From the NCBI GenBank assembly GCA_903828565.1, contig CAIKMQ010000020.1:1-64000 (forward strand): a DNA stretch of 64,000 nucleotides, given 5' to 3'. The notes beneath the pieces are model-generated. The model worked only from the letters and a program-made list of their open reading frames with translations, had not been told where the DNA came from and did not search any database. The position numbers were made by a program, and so were the translations under genes. The stretch is from an uncultured Leptolinea sp. (GTDB taxonomy: Bacteria > Chloroflexota > Anaerolineae > Anaerolineales > Anaerolineaceae). This document shows, piece by piece, positions 26,420 to 36,877 of this stretch; the stretch's first letter is position 1, and each line of letters begins with the position of its first letter.

Positions 26420-27928
26420 ATGGATCTCATCGGAAAACATTTCCTCACAATCATACTTTTCCTTCCTGTACTGGCAGCGCTGGTCGTATTTTGCCTTCCC
26501 AAACAACAGGTAAAGGTCATCCGCTGGGTGGCATTCATGGCAAGCCTGATACCCCTCGGGCTCACAATCTTTCTATGGATCAAATTCCAGCAAACGATAC
26601 CCGGCTTCCAATTCCAGGAACAGGTTGCCTGGTTCCCGGCGATCTCTTCCACTTACCATATCGGCGTGGATGGCCTTTCTCTGCCAATGGTGTTGTTGAC
26701 CACACTGCTTGTTCCGCTGGCATTACTGGCATCGTTCTCGATCACGGACAGGGTAAAGACCTACATGATCCTGTTCCTGCTGCTGGAAACCGGGATGCTG
26801 GGTGTATTCGTTTCGCTGGACTTGCTGTTGTTCTTCGTTTTCTGGGAGATCGGCCTGGTACCGATGTACTTCCTTATCAACCAGTGGGGTGGTGAAAATC
26901 GTAATTATGCCTCGCTCAAATTCATCCTCTACACCATGGCTGGTTCGCTCGGCTTGCTGCTTTCGATCCAGTTGATCGGTGTGGTTGCTGGGTCATTCGA
27001 CTTGCCGCGTGTCATGGAGGTTTGGAATAACCTTCAAGGTACTCTGCTTGGATTACCGGTTTCCACAGTGAAAGCGGTTGCATTCTGGGCTTTTGTAATC
27101 GCTTTCGCGATCAAAGTCCCGGTCTGGCCATTTCACACCTGGCTGCCGGACGCGCATACTGAAGCACCTACTCCGGGATCCATGATCCTTGCGGGTGTGC
27201 TGCTCAAACTGGGCGCTTACGGCTTTTTACGATTGGTGCTGCCGCTCTTCCCGGTGGAAGCCAAGAGATATGCAGGCGGGCTAGTCTTCCTGGCTGTCAT
27301 GGCAATCATCTTTGGCGCTTTTGCTGCATTCGGGCAGCGGGATTTCAAGAAATTGGTAGCGTATTCATCCGTTAACCACATGGGATTTGTTGTTCTCGGT
27401 ATCGCAGTGGCAGCTGTGGCTGCTGGAACGCAGCATGCCACCCTCGCCTTGAATGGCGCAATCCTTCAGATGTTCAACCACGGTCTTTCTGCTGCGGGCA
27501 TGTTCTTTCTCGTCGGTGTTCTGTATGAAAGAACGCACACCCGCAATCTGGATGATTTTGGCGGACTGTTTGCGATCATACCAATCTACGGCGGGTTGCT
27601 CCTTTTCATCTCAATGGCATCCCTTGGGTTGCCGGGGCTGAATGGTTTTGTCTCAGAGTTTCTCGTAGTTCGTGGAGCCTGGCCGGTATTCACCGCCGCA
27701 ACTGCGTTGAGCATGCTGGGCTTGCTCTTCACAGGTGCATATATCCTGCTCGGCCTGCGTAAAGTTTTGCACGGCCCGTTGAATACCCGTTGGGTTGGTC
27801 ATTTGAAAGAGATCAATTTGCGTGAAGTGGTTGTGCTGGCTCCGTTGGTAATATTGATACAGCTGACGGGCATCTGGCCAGCCTGGATCCTGGGTGTGAT
27901 CAACCAGGCTGTTACCATGCTGTTCTAA
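26420..27928 (+). CDS. nuoM: NADH-quinone oxidoreductase subunit M, first copy
   Basis: Antiporter-like proton-pumping subunit. The key polar residues are in place: Glu143 in FWEIGLVPMYF, Lys232 in AIKVPVWPFHTWLPDAH, Lys263 in LLKLGAYG and the helix 12 Glu in GFVSEFLV. 502 residues from ATG 26420, chosen over an in-frame GTG at 26408 because GGAG sits 6 bases before the ATG. A second NuoM-like gene follows. Confidence 0.96.
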   Translation: MDLIGKHFLTIILFLPVLAALVVFCLPKQQVKVIRWVAFMASLIPLGLTIFLWIKFQQTIPGFQFQEQVAWFPAISSTYHIGVDGLSLPMVLLTTLLVPLALLASFSITDRVKTYMILFLLLETGMLGVFVSLDLLLFFVFWEIGLVPMYFLINQWGGENRNYASLKFILYTMAGSLGLLLSIQLIGVVAGSFDLPRVMEVWNNLQGTLLGLPVSTVKAVAFWAFVIAFAIKVPVWPFHTWLPDAHTEAPTPGSMILAGVLLKLGAYGFLRLVLPLFPVEAKRYAGGLVFLAVMAIIFGAFAAFGQRDFKKLVAYSSVNHMGFVVLGIAVAAVAAGTQHATLALNGAILQMFNHGLSAAGMFFLVGVLYERTHTRNLDDFGGLFAIIPIYGGLLLFISMASLGLPGLNGFVSEFLVVRGAWPVFTAATALSMLGLLFTGAYILLGLRKVLHGPLNTRWVGHLKEINLREVVVLAPLVILIQLTGIWPAWILGVINQAVTMLF

Positions 27929-27939
27929 GGGAGCGAACG

Positions 27940-29412
27940 ATGCAGTTACCCCTCTTATCCATCATCATCTTTTCACCCATTTTGGCAGGTGTGATTATAT
28001 TCCTCCTGCCTGCCAGGCTCACCAGGCTGATTAAAAGCCTGGCGTTGGTATCCACGGGGATATCTCTGGCGCTTTCACTGATCATCTATTTTGGCTATGA
28101 CACAGCAGCTGGCGGTTACCAGTTCCTGGAGAAGCTGCCCTGGCTGCCTTCTCTGGGGATTAGCTATCTTGTTGGTGTGGATGGAATATCCGCGCCAATG
28201 ATTCTGCTTACCGGGCTGGTAGCCAGCACAGGTGTCATGATCTCCTGGGGTGTAACAGAGAGACCGCGGGAATTCTTTGGCTTCCTGCTTATCCTTGCGG
28301 GCAGTGTGTTTGGCGTGTTCGCATCTATGGATCTCTTCATGCTATTCTTCTTCTTTGAGATCGCAGTCTTCCCGAAGTTCCTGATGATCACCATTTGGGG
28401 ATGGCCAAAGACCCGCGTTTATGGCGCGATGAAGCTGACCCTTTACCTCTTCATCGGCTCGGTCATTGCGTTGATTGGCGCGCTGGCTATTTACACCGGC
28501 TCGGGTTTGAATACCTTTGATCTGAACCTGCTGCAGACTGTCCACTTCCCGCTGGAATTCCAACGATTGTGGTTCCCCTTCGTCTTCCTGGGCTTTGCCA
28601 TTCTGGCAGGTATTTTCCCCTTCCACTCGTGGGCACCGGATGGCCATGTTGCGGCACCAACTGCCATCTCCATGTTGCTCGCGGGAGTGGAAATGAAAGT
28701 GGGTGCTTTTGCAGCCTTGCGGGTTGGCATTCTGTTGTTGCCTGATGGCGCAAAGTACTGGTCCTGGCTCATCATCATCCTCGGCGTGATCAATGTTGTG
28801 TATGGAGCAGTGATCGCTCTTATCCAATCCGATTTCAAATATGTCATTGGTTTCTCTTCGGTTTCGCACATGGGGCTGGTACTGCTCGGCTTCGCCACAC
28901 TTAATGACAACGGCCTTACTGGCGCGGGCATGCAAATGTTCTCCCATGGTGTGATGACAGCAATGTTCTTTGCAATTGTCGGCATGGTCTATGACCGTAC
29001 CCATACCAGGGAACTTTCCAAACTGGGCGGTATGATAAAAGTGATGCCTTTCGCCGGGATCGGTTTTATCATCGCCGGGTTGGTTTCCATGGGTATGCCT
29101 GGTTTCTCCGGCTTTATCGCAGAATTTCCGATCTTTATGGGTTTATGGCAAACCTCGCCGGTCGCGGCAATCATTGCGATCATCGGTGTGATCGTAACCG
29201 CAGCTTATATCCTCCGGGTTGTTGGGCAGGTTTTCTTTGGCCCGGTACCGCTGGAATTTGAAAAGGGCTTGCCAGGAATCACAGTTCTGGACAAGATCAG
29301 TATCGCAATTTTGGCAGTATTCATGGTCGGTATTGGTGTATTCCCCACCCTGCTCAGCTCACTGGTCAGTTCCAGCGTGCAGCATGCATTAACCATTCTG
29401 GGAGGTGTATAA
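27940..29412 (+). CDS. nuoM: NADH-quinone oxidoreductase subunit M-like, second copy
   Basis: Second antiporter-like subunit, 490 residues, about 14 transmembrane helices. It keeps the helix 5 Glu (Glu140 in FFFFEIAVFP), the helix 8 Lys (Lys253 in VEMKVGAF) and the helix 12 Glu (GFIAEFPIF). At the helix 7 position where NuoM has Lys (AIKVP) this protein has Leu222 (AILAGIFPFHSW). It may be a structural or altered pump module. Complex I variants with two M subunits are known, but whether both copies join one complex here is inferred. Confidence 0.9.
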   Translation: MQLPLLSIIIFSPILAGVIIFLLPARLTRLIKSLALVSTGISLALSLIIYFGYDTAAGGYQFLEKLPWLPSLGISYLVGVDGISAPMILLTGLVASTGVMISWGVTERPREFFGFLLILAGSVFGVFASMDLFMLFFFFEIAVFPKFLMITIWGWPKTRVYGAMKLTLYLFIGSVIALIGALAIYTGSGLNTFDLNLLQTVHFPLEFQRLWFPFVFLGFAILAGIFPFHSWAPDGHVAAPTAISMLLAGVEMKVGAFAALRVGILLLPDGAKYWSWLIIILGVINVVYGAVIALIQSDFKYVIGFSSVSHMGLVLLGFATLNDNGLTGAGMQMFSHGVMTAMFFAIVGMVYDRTHTRELSKLGGMIKVMPFAGIGFIIAGLVSMGMPGFSGFIAEFPIFMGLWQTSPVAAIIAIIGVIVTAAYILRVVGQVFFGPVPLEFEKGLPGITVLDKISIAILAVFMVGIGVFPTLLSSLVSSSVQHALTILGGV

Positions 29413-30867
29413 GTGACCGCAGGCAATATTGATCTCGCATCCATTCAGGCGATCACACCCCAGCTGGGGCTTTTCCTGCTTGGTGTTGTGGTTTTCACCC
29501 TGGATCTGCTTTGGAAAGGCCAAGCCAGAAGGCGCTTGGCACTCATCACCGCAGTTGGGCTGGTTTTGACAGGCGTGGCCAGCGCTATCTGGGGAATCCC
29601 ATCCACTGTGGGAAACCTGGTCTTTGGTGGGATGATGCGCCACGACTGGCTGGCTTATACTTTCACAATGGTGTTTTTGTTCGGTGGAACCATCACCGCT
29701 TTATTGTCGCGAAATGACAAGGTGTCCGGCCACCGGGGAGAATTTTACCTGCTGTTGATCATCTCCATCCTGGGCATGAGCCTGATGGCTGGATCCGCGG
29801 ATCTGATCATGCTCTTCCTTGCGATCGAGACTACTTCAATTCCATTGTATGTTCTGGCGGGTTTTCAACGCAAGGATCATGCTTCCGTTGAGGCTGGTTT
29901 CAAATACCTGTTGTATGGTTCCTTAACTTCAGCCTTAATGCTCTATGGCTTCAGCTTGCTTTACGGTTTTACCGGAACCACGCAGATGGCCGGTATTCTA
30001 GACCGGTTGGGACAGGGCAGCCTGCCGGGGATTACGACTGCGGGTGTAATGATACTCATCCTGATAGGAATCGGGTTCAAGATCTCTGCTGTACCGTTCC
30101 ATTTCTGGGCACCCGATGTATATCAGGGAGCTTCCAGTCAGGTAAGCGGATTTTTATCTACTGCATCCAAGGCGGCAGGCTTTTCGGTTTTACTGCGCCT
30201 GTTCCTCTCGGCGCTTCTGCCCAATTCATCCGTTTGGTTTATCCTGGTTGCTGTCCTTTCTGTAGCCAGTATGACCTTTGGGAATCTGCAAGCGATCAAC
30301 CAGAAGAATATCAAGCGATTGCTGGCTTATTCCTCCATTGCACAAGCCGGGTATGTGTTGGTTGGCGTGGCTGCAATTTCCAATCTTGGGGTTTCAGCTG
30401 TCACCTTTTATTTGATGGCCTATCTGGTAACCAACCTGGCAGCATTCGGTATTGTGACCATTATCGGCCGCACGATCGGTTCGGACGATATCAGCGCTTA
30501 TGCCGGGCTTTCACGCAGGTCTCCCGGGTTGGCGTTGGGATTACTGGCTGCGTTTTTATCCCTGGCCGGAATCCCTCCCTTTGCTGGGTTTGTGGGCAAA
30601 GTACTGCTCTTTACCGCTGCCATGCAATCACAACTTGCGTGGCTCGTCATCATTGGTATTCTCAATTCCATCATCGGGCTTTACTACTACCTGGTGGTTC
30701 TGAAAGTGGCTTACCTGGACAGGTCCGAAGGTGATGAACAACCCTTACGATTGGATGATACCGCTCGGGTGGCGGTGCTCCTCTGTGTGACTGGTGTTGT
30801 CCTTGTCGGTATCCTGTTTGCGCCTCTCTATGAGTTGGCTCGGGCTGCTGCTGCCGGGATTCTATAA
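29413..30867 (+). CDS. nuoN: NADH-quinone oxidoreductase subunit N
   Basis: Third canonical antiporter-like subunit, 484 residues. Glu in FLAIETTSIPLYVL, Lys in IGFKISAVPFHFWAPDVY, Lys in LSTASKAAGF and Lys in FAGFVGKVLLF match the proton-path residues of NuoN. It starts with GTG immediately after the previous stop, with GGGAGG inside the end of that gene. Last gene of the complex I cluster. Confidence 0.96.
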   Translation: MTAGNIDLASIQAITPQLGLFLLGVVVFTLDLLWKGQARRRLALITAVGLVLTGVASAIWGIPSTVGNLVFGGMMRHDWLAYTFTMVFLFGGTITALLSRNDKVSGHRGEFYLLLIISILGMSLMAGSADLIMLFLAIETTSIPLYVLAGFQRKDHASVEAGFKYLLYGSLTSALMLYGFSLLYGFTGTTQMAGILDRLGQGSLPGITTAGVMILILIGIGFKISAVPFHFWAPDVYQGASSQVSGFLSTASKAAGFSVLLRLFLSALLPNSSVWFILVAVLSVASMTFGNLQAINQKNIKRLLAYSSIAQAGYVLVGVAAISNLGVSAVTFYLMAYLVTNLAAFGIVTIIGRTIGSDDISAYAGLSRRSPGLALGLLAAFLSLAGIPPFAGFVGKVLLFTAAMQSQLAWLVIIGILNSIIGLYYYLVVLKVAYLDRSEGDEQPLRLDDTARVAVLLCVTGVVLVGILFAPLYELARAAAAGIL

Positions 30868-30889
30868 TATTCAGTTAATTTGGTATAAT
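30863..30889 (+). promoter_or_regulatory. Promoter elements before the Fo genes
   Basis: Two perfect TATAAT hexamers (30863-30868 and 30884-30889, the second as GGTATAAT). The second ends 8 bases before ATG 30898, so a transcript from it would have practically no leader. Confidence 0.55.
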
Positions 30890-30897
30890 TGCGACCA

Positions 30898-31194
30898 ATG
30901 AACTCTGAAAACCCCCACCCACCGGATAAGCAAAAATGGCTTAACCTGACGATCGCGGGGGTTGCCAGCCAGGTGGGGTGCCTCACCATCCTGATCATCC
31001 TGGGTGCACTATTCCTGGGTATGTACCTGGACAGGTTGAACGCCAGCCGTCCCTGGTATACAATCGGTTTTGTTGTAGGCAGCATTCCCGTCAGCCTGCT
31101 GGTAATGATCCTCATTGTTCTTGCAGCGGTTAAGAAAATTAAACCCGAAGTTAAAAACCACGTTGAGCAGGAGGAAAAAGACCTTGGAAAATAA
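30898..31194 (+). CDS. atpI: AtpI/AtpZ-like ATP synthase accessory protein
   Basis: Small membrane protein at the head of ATP synthase operons, thought to help c-ring assembly or ion supply. The 98 residues have two hydrophobic segments (SQVGCLTILIILGALFLGMY and IGFVVGSIPVSLLVMILIVL) separated by a short polar loop with LDR. Start ATG 30898; the upstream TTG 30889 overlaps a -10 box and is unlikely. It overlaps atpB by 11 bases. Confidence 0.82.
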   Translation: MNSENPHPPDKQKWLNLTIAGVASQVGCLTILIILGALFLGMYLDRLNASRPWYTIGFVVGSIPVSLLVMILIVLAAVKKIKPEVKNHVEQEEKDLGK

Positions 31195-32167
31195 AAGGAA
31201 GTGGCGCTGGGGCGTAAACCGGTGGTTCGTATTTGCTAGCATGGCACTTGCCATTGTTGGTGCTTCCATCTTCCCGGCTATCAGCCCTCACATCCAGGTG
31301 GCGCCCGAGGCATTGACAGAACATCCATTGTTCACACTGCCTGTCATCGGAGGATTTATCCCGACGAACACCCTGGTGGCTGTCTTACTGGTGGATGTGA
31401 TCCTGATTGCTATGGCTTTACTGGTAAGGAAAGCTACCCGCAGTGGTGAAATGGTTCCAAAAGGCGTCTCTGGCGCAGTGGAAGCATTGATCGAAGGCCT
31501 GTACAACCTGACTGAAAGCACAGCAGGTAAATGGGCAAAATCCATCTTCCCGTGGTTTGCCACCATCACCCTGATGGTGTTATTCGCTAACTGGCTGGAA
31601 TTGATCCCGGGTGTGGATAGCATTGGCATTGTGCATCAAACAGAGCACGGTTATCCGCTGATCCAGCTCTCACAGGGGATTGCTGCCATCGTCAGAGGAG
31701 AAGCGCTACACGGCGAAGCCTTCAATATCATTCCGTATGTCCGCGTACCATCCACAGACCTGAACTTCACTGTCAGCCTGGCCATCATTTCGGTTGTGAT
31801 GACGCAGGTGATCGGTTTGCGGGCACAGGGCCCACGCTACCTCAGCAAGTTCTTCAATGTGACTACCCTGTTCAAGAAACCTGGCCTCGGGTTGATGGAT
31901 CTGCTGGTTTCCATTCTGGAACTCATCTCAGAATTCTCCAAGGTCCTCTCTTTCTCGTTCAGGTTGTTCGGGAATATCTTCGCTGGTTCCGTGCTGCTGT
32001 TCCTGGTAGGTTCCATTTTACCGGCCGGAGCAGTGTGGATACAATCCGGTATTTTATTATTCGAGTTCTTCATCGGCCTGATCCAGGCGGTGGTGTTTGG
32101 GATGTTAACGATGGTCTTCATGTCCATGGCCACTCACGGACATGGTGATGAGGAACACGCTGAATAG
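31184..32167 (+). CDS. atpB: ATP synthase Fo subunit a
   Basis: Stator half-channel subunit for protons. The essential Arg is in FSFRLFGNIFAGSVLL, preceded by EFSKVL; the C-terminal helix pair (FIGLIQAVVFGMLTMVFMSM) is typical. TTG 31184 is taken as start because AGGAGG (31169-31174) lies 9 bases before it; this gives 327 residues. It overlaps atpI. Confidence 0.95.
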   Translation: MENKRKWRWGVNRWFVFASMALAIVGASIFPAISPHIQVAPEALTEHPLFTLPVIGGFIPTNTLVAVLLVDVILIAMALLVRKATRSGEMVPKGVSGAVEALIEGLYNLTESTAGKWAKSIFPWFATITLMVLFANWLELIPGVDSIGIVHQTEHGYPLIQLSQGIAAIVRGEALHGEAFNIIPYVRVPSTDLNFTVSLAIISVVMTQVIGLRAQGPRYLSKFFNVTTLFKKPGLGLMDLLVSILELISEFSKVLSFSFRLFGNIFAGSVLLFLVGSILPAGAVWIQSGILLFEFFIGLIQAVVFGMLTMVFMSMATHGHGDEEHAE

Positions 32168-32203
32168 TAGCAATTATCCATACTTATTAGGAGGAAGTAA
32201 CAC

Positions 32204-32440
32204 ATGACTGGTGATCTTGTAGCGGCTGCAAAACTCATTGGTGCTGGTCTGTCCATGATCGGTGCACTTGGTGGTGGGGTGGGTATTGGCCTCAGCGTTC
32301 AGGGAGCCCTGACCGGTATGGCCCGCAACCCGGATGCCTCTGGCAACCTGTTGGTTTATATGATCCTGGGTATCGCGTTCTCTGAAGCTATTGCCATTTA
32401 CTGTCTGGTAATCGCTTTCTTGATGCTCTTCGTGCTCTAA
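32204..32440 (+). CDS. atpE: ATP synthase Fo subunit c
   Basis: Rotor ring subunit, a 78-residue hairpin. Helix 1 is glycine-rich (GALGGGVGIGLSVQGALTG), the loop is ARNPD, and helix 2 holds the ion-binding Glu in AFSEAIAIY. The residues that make sodium c-rings (Gln in helix 1 and Ser/Thr right after the Glu) are Ile and Ala/Ile here, so a proton-driven ring is the better reading. AGGAGG precedes the ATG. Confidence 0.97.
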   Translation: MTGDLVAAAKLIGAGLSMIGALGGGVGIGLSVQGALTGMARNPDASGNLLVYMILGIAFSEAIAIYCLVIAFLMLFVL

Positions 32441-32454
32441 GATCGGAGGATACC

Positions 32455-33192
32455 TTGGAAAAGCTCGGTTTAAACCTCGGATACCTCATTATCCAGATCG
32501 CGAACTTCTTCATTTTATTCATCGTTCTTCGTGCCTGGGTTTACAAGCCATTAACCAAAATGCTTGAAAAGCGGCGTGAAGCGATAGCCAAGGGTTTGGA
32601 AGATGCCCGCATTGCTGCTGAAGCTCGCGCGAATGCTGAAAACGAAGCCGCAAAGATCATGGCAGATGCACAGGCACAAGCCGGGTCCATCATCCGTGAA
32701 GCCTCAAACCGCACTGAAAGCACCGTCAAAGAGCTGAAGGTAAAAGCGGAAGAGGAGATCGCCCGCTCTCGCGATGTTGCCCTGGCTGAAGCCGTGCAGG
32801 AACGCGACCGTATGCTCGGTGAGCTGCGCAGCCAGGTTGCTGCACTGGCGATTGCTGCTGCTCAGAAGCTGGTGGGTGAATCTCTGGATGAGAAACGGCA
32901 GCATACATTGCTGGCTGAATTCTTCTCCGGTGTAAAAACTGGCAAGGTCCTGATTCTCGATGATGTGAAACTCAGCAAAGCAGATGCAGAAGTAACCAGC
33001 GCACTGCCATTGACGGCTGATGAAAAGGCAATCCTGCAGAAGGACCTGTTCGCCCGCACCGGTGCTGAAGTCAAGGTTTCTTTCCGCGTAGATCCATCCA
33101 TTTTGGGTGGCCTTGTCATCAAAGTCGGTGATAAACTAATCGATGACTCAGTTGCCGGAAAACTGGAATCTCTGCGCCAGACCATCTCTTGA
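32455..33192 (+). CDS. Fused ATP synthase b/delta subunit, truncated delta part
   Basis: Stator protein of 245 residues, starting with TTG after GGAGG. Residues 1-165 are a normal b subunit: one N-terminal membrane helix, then a long charged coiled coil (EARANAENEAAKIMADAQA). Residues about 175-245 match the C-terminal part of the delta subunit (AEVTSALPL, SFRVDPSILGGLVIKVGD, IDDSVAGKLESL). The six-helix N-terminal domain of delta that caps the alpha subunits is absent, as are separate atpH, atpA, atpG, atpD and atpC genes; a terminator follows. Confidence 0.9.
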   Translation: MEKLGLNLGYLIIQIANFFILFIVLRAWVYKPLTKMLEKRREAIAKGLEDARIAAEARANAENEAAKIMADAQAQAGSIIREASNRTESTVKELKVKAEEEIARSRDVALAEAVQERDRMLGELRSQVAALAIAAAQKLVGESLDEKRQHTLLAEFFSGVKTGKVLILDDVKLSKADAEVTSALPLTADEKAILQKDLFARTGAEVKVSFRVDPSILGGLVIKVGDKLIDDSVAGKLESLRQTIS

Positions 33193-33208
33193 TCTGATTT
33201 TGAAATGC

Positions 33209-33242
33209 AAAAGGGTTTTAGCGCAGGCTAAAGCCCTTTTTT
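33209..33242 (+). terminator. Intrinsic terminator after the Fo genes
   Basis: AAAGGGTTTTAGC pairs with GCTAAAGCCCTTT (one G-T pair) around a GCAG loop and runs into TTTTTT. It separates the Fo cluster from murE. Confidence 0.92.
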
Positions 33243-33265
33243 CGTTATAATTGGCTGAGGTTCAT

Positions 33266-34831
33266 ATGACTGGATTTCAAGCGCAAACACTACGTCAATT
33301 ACTGCGGGAAGTTCCGTGCATCAACCGGGATGAGGTTGCCGATATACCGATCTCCGGTGTTGTTTTCGATTCTCGCCAGGTGCATCCCGATGATTGCTTT
33401 GTGGCACTAACTGGCGGGAATGCGGATGGCCACCAGTTCATTGGCAAAGCAGTCGAGAGCGGAGCCGCTGTCGTTGTGGGGTCACAACCCGGCTTGAAAC
33501 CTGGAGTCCCTTATATTCAGGTGGAAAATACCCGGCGGGCATTGGCTTTGATCGCTGCGGCTTTTTATGGTTTTCCCGGAAGGCAGTTATATGTGATCGG
33601 GGTGACCGGTACAGACGGAAAGACAACGACCTCAAACCTGTTGTATCAGGTCCTGCTGGCTGCCGGTATCCGTGCTGGCATTATTTCCACAGTGAATGCT
33701 GTCATCGGTGGCGAGGAAGTGGATACTGGCTTTCATGTGACCACCCCCGAAGCGCCGGATGTGCAGCGATACCTTGCCCGGATGGTAGCTGCAGGCTTGA
33801 CCCATGTCGTCCTTGAAACAACTTCCCATGGGCTGGCGCAGGAGCGCGTGACCGGTTGTGAATATGACCTGGGTGTGGTGACCAACATCACACATGAGCA
33901 TTTGGATTATCACGGGTCCTACGAGGCCTACCGAAGCGCGAAAGGCCGGTTATTCACCAGCCTGGCAGAAACCGCTGCTAAACCCGGTGGAAACTCAAGA
34001 ACCGCAGTATTGAACCGGGACGATAGTTCATATGATTACCTGGTTTCCATCTGCAAGGGGCCGGTTCTCACATACAGCATCCGCCAGAATGCGGATTATT
34101 CTATTGGACGGTACAAGGCTAGTACGGAAGGCATGAGTTTTGACGTGAGCACTCCTGGTGGGATCTTCCCTTTCACCACAAAACTGGTTGGTGAATACAA
34201 TCTCTCCAACTGCCTGGCAGCCATCACAGCTACAGCAGGTGCAATGGGGCTTCCCATCCAGCTAGCTCAGGCGGGAATCGCATCCCTGCAGGGCGTTTCG
34301 GGACGAATGCAGGTAATCCACCTGGGGCAGCCCTTTACAGCCATCGTGGATTTTGCTCACACTCCCAACGCGCTGCGTGTGGCTCTGCAAACTGCGCGCC
34401 AGCTCACACAGGGCAGGGTGATCGCTGTCTTCGGCTCTGCTGGCTTGCGGGACCGCGAGAAGCGGCGCATGATGGCTGAAACCTCAGCAGAACTGGCAGA
34501 TGTTTCGATTTTGACCGCCGAAGATCCGCGCACAGAATCATTGGATGACATCCTGGGGGAAATGGCGCGCGGCGCTGAAAGCCGTGGTGCGGTTGAAGGT
34601 GTTTCGTTCTACAGGGTACGGGATCGTGGCGAGGCAATCCGCCGGGCGGTGAAGATGGCGCACCCCGGAGACCTGGTGATTGCTTGCGGCAAGGGGCATG
34701 AGCAGTCGATGTGTTTTGGTGAGGTCGAGTACGCCTGGGATGACCGAGTTGCTATGAAAGCGGCATTGGCTGAATTACAGGGTATTCCTGGCTATGAGAT
34801 GCCATACCTGCCAACGCAGCAGGTAACCTGA
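33266..34831 (+). CDS. murE: UDP-N-acetylmuramyl-tripeptide synthetase MurE
   Basis: Adds the third, usually dibasic, residue to the peptidoglycan stem. 521 residues: N-terminal domain with VVFDSRQVHPDDCFVAL, ATP loop GVTGTDGKTTTSNLL, THEHLDYHG, and the Mur ligase C-terminal domain with GSAGLRDREKRR. The specificity loop, DNPR in diaminopimelate-adding enzymes, reads EDPR here, so the amino acid added (diaminopimelate, ornithine or lysine) is open. ATG 33266 has GAGG 5 bases upstream, and TATAAT at 33246-33251 is its likely -10. Confidence 0.93.
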   Translation: MTGFQAQTLRQLLREVPCINRDEVADIPISGVVFDSRQVHPDDCFVALTGGNADGHQFIGKAVESGAAVVVGSQPGLKPGVPYIQVENTRRALALIAAAFYGFPGRQLYVIGVTGTDGKTTTSNLLYQVLLAAGIRAGIISTVNAVIGGEEVDTGFHVTTPEAPDVQRYLARMVAAGLTHVVLETTSHGLAQERVTGCEYDLGVVTNITHEHLDYHGSYEAYRSAKGRLFTSLAETAAKPGGNSRTAVLNRDDSSYDYLVSICKGPVLTYSIRQNADYSIGRYKASTEGMSFDVSTPGGIFPFTTKLVGEYNLSNCLAAITATAGAMGLPIQLAQAGIASLQGVSGRMQVIHLGQPFTAIVDFAHTPNALRVALQTARQLTQGRVIAVFGSAGLRDREKRRMMAETSAELADVSILTAEDPRTESLDDILGEMARGAESRGAVEGVSFYRVRDRGEAIRRAVKMAHPGDLVIACGKGHEQSMCFGEVEYAWDDRVAMKAALAELQGIPGYEMPYLPTQQVT

Positions 34832-34852
34832 GCCGGCTGGCCAGCAAACACC

Positions 34853-34860
34853 GGTATAAT
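34853..34860 (+). promoter_or_regulatory. -10 element before the LOG-family gene
   Basis: GGTATAAT in the 52-base gap after murE, 23 bases before ATG 34884. No convincing -35 is seen. Confidence 0.5.
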
Positions 34861-34883
34861 CGAAGGATGGAGCGAACAGCAGT

Positions 34884-36877
<1,994 letters not shown>

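Noticed and set aside
32204-32440. Sodium-dependent c-ring
   Set aside because: The Gln of helix 1 and the Ser/Thr after the helix 2 Glu needed for sodium binding are absent.
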